Under the pieces are notes generated by a model. That model was not told the DNA's origin and did not search any database. It saw only the letters and a list, made by a program, of their open reading frames with translations. The position numbers and the translations under genes are program-made. A stretch of 6,789 bases of DNA. It comes from Alphaproteobacteria bacterium. GTDB taxonomy: Bacteria > Pseudomonadota > Alphaproteobacteria > Rhizobiales > Xanthobacteraceae. This document shows positions 5,957 through 6,789 of the stretch, piece after piece (position 1 is the stretch's first letter; each line of letters starts with the position of its first letter). The stretch spans positions 4,778 to 11,566 of the forward strand of contig VAZL01000397.1 of assembly GCA_005883445.1 (NCBI GenBank), given 5' to 3'.

Positions 5957-6694
5957 TCAAATCATCGCCATCCCGCCGTTCACGTGCAGCGTCTGGCCGG
6001 TGATGTAGGCGGCCTCTTGCGAAGCGAGAAAGACCGCGGCAGCCGCCACATCTGCCCCTGCGCCGAGCCTGCCCGCGGGCACCCGGGCGAGGATCGTCTC
6101 CCGCTGCTTGTCGTTGAGCTTGTCGGTCATCGCCGTGGCGATCAACCCGGGCGCGATGCAATTCGCCGTCACGCCGCGTTTGGCGTATTCGGCGGCGATC
6201 GACTTGATCATGCCGATCATCCCCGCCTTGGTCGCGGTGTAATTACCCTGACCGGGATTGCCGGTGATCCCAACCACCGAGGTGATGCCGATGATGCGGC
6301 CGAAACGCTGCCGCATCATTCCGCGCACCGCCGCCCGCGCGAGGCGGAACGTCGCGGTCAGATTGATTGCAACGACCTGGTCCCAGTCCTCATCCCGCAG
6401 CTGAACCAGGAGGTTGTCCTTGGTGATTCCCGCATTGGCCACCAATATATCGAGCCTACCCATGGCCTGCTCGCATTTCGGCACCAGCGCCTCGACCTCG
6501 TCCTTGTCCGCGAGGTTGCAGGGCAGCACGTGGACGTGGTCCTTGAGCTCCCCGGCCAGCTGATCGAGCACGTCGCGTCGCGTGCCGGAGAGCGCGACGG
6601 TCGCGCCTTGGCGGTGAAATGCGCGCGCGATCGCTCCCCCGATCCCGCCGGTCGCTCCGGTGACGAGCGCGGCCTTGCCGGTCAGATCGAACAT
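5957..6694 (-). CDS. fabG: 3-oxoacyl-ACP reductase
   Basis: Reduces 3-oxoacyl-ACP to (R)-3-hydroxyacyl-ACP with NADPH, the first reductive step of each fatty acid elongation round. Cytoplasmic tetramer of the short-chain dehydrogenase family. 245 residues, standard. Seen: cofactor loop TGATGGIG (12-19); SGTRRD (36-41) after the second strand; NAGIT (87-91); and the catalytic set Asn111, Ser139, Tyr152, Lys156 (YTATK). It ends in the typical LHVNGGMAMI. The Arg that Escherichia coli FabG has in its TGASRGIG loop is Gly16 here; Arg39 and Arg40 are well placed to hold the NADPH 2'-phosphate instead (inference). The ATG at 6694 has GGGGAG 6 nt upstream and lies 16 nt after the fabD stop, so the two genes are surely co-transcribed. 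General SDR enzymes share the fold; context and sequence make FabG the clear choice. Confidence 0.97.
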   Translation of the reverse strand: MFDLTGKAALVTGATGGIGGAIARAFHRQGATVALSGTRRDVLDQLAGELKDHVHVLPCNLADKDEVEALVPKCEQAMGRLDILVANAGITKDNLLVQLRDEDWDQVVAINLTATFRLARAAVRGMMRQRFGRIIGITSVVGITGNPGQGNYTATKAGMIGMIKSIAAEYAKRGVTANCIAPGLIATAMTDKLNDKQRETILARVPAGRLGAGADVAAAAVFLASQEAAYITGQTLHVNGGMAMI

Positions 6695-6710
6695 CGATCG
6701 CTCCCCGAAA

Positions 6711-6789
6711 TCATGCGTTGGTCAGCCCGAACATCGCGATGTCCTCCGGCGTTCCGATCGCAACGCCGCGCGCCCCATCGGCGATGCGC
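6711..6789 (-). CDS. fabD: Malonyl-CoA:ACP transacylase, C-terminal fragment (truncated by window edge)
   Basis: Only the last 25 codons and the stop are in the window. They read RIADGARGVAIGTPEDIAMF followed by GLTNA and TGA at 6711-6713. This resembles the usual FabD ending in Alphaproteobacteria, where a KRI..GA..I.VGTP.DI..F pattern closes the protein. FabD moves malonyl from CoA to AcpP and so feeds the FabF condensation encoded downstream. No catalytic residue is visible in this fragment, so the call rests on the C-terminal pattern together with the position 16 nt upstream of fabG, the standard fabD-fabG-acpP-fabF order. Confidence 0.82.
   Translation of the reverse strand, partial: RIADGARGVAIGTPEDIAMFGLTNA

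Overview
The window is a GC-rich piece of a bacterial chromosome carrying conserved housekeeping genes. Protein details point to Alphaproteobacteria, most likely the Hyphomicrobiales (Rhizobiales): the FabG core (TGATGGIG followed by SGTRRD), the guanylate kinase motif VLFDIDWQGTQQL, the YicC ending REANTLCSKSND, and the gene order fabD-fabG-acpP-fabF-mltG-yicC-gmk facing rsmA. Genus cannot be fixed from this window. This assignment is by recognition of family patterns, not by a search.

Layout, left to right. Positions 1-738 (+) hold rsmA (ksgA), cut at its 5' end by the window edge. A 53-nt gap separates it from seven minus-strand genes that run leftward from the right edge. In transcription order these are: fabD (only its last 25 codons, 6711-6789), fabG (5957-6694), acpP (5483-5722), fabF (4109-5374), mltG (2449-3888), yicC (1456-2343) and gmk (792-1451). 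Gaps are 16 nt (fabD-fabG), 234 nt (fabG-acpP), 108 nt (acpP-fabF), 220 nt (fabF-mltG), 105 nt (mltG-yicC) and 4 nt (yicC-gmk). All intact genes keep their family catalytic or binding motifs. No frameshifts, insertion sequences, tRNAs, rRNAs or CRISPR arrays were seen.

How the genes fit together. FabD, FabG, AcpP and FabF are the malonyl loading, carrier, ketoreduction and condensation parts of type II fatty acid synthesis. MltG is a membrane-anchored transglycosylase that sets peptidoglycan strand length. YicC is an RNA-cleaving or RNA-turnover factor, and Gmk converts GMP to GDP. RsmA dimethylates two adenines of 16S rRNA on the opposite strand. The group links envelope building with growth-related nucleotide and RNA functions, as similar clusters do in other bacteria.

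I did not find a new system. The points most worth a second look are in the non-coding gaps. One is a set of inverted repeats ahead of acpP. Another is a 48-codon open frame that stops two codons before mltG and is in frame with it. A third is a pair of 10-bp GC palindromes just after fabG. The long low-complexity tails on MltG are also notable. All of these are modest signals in GC-rich DNA and are scored accordingly.
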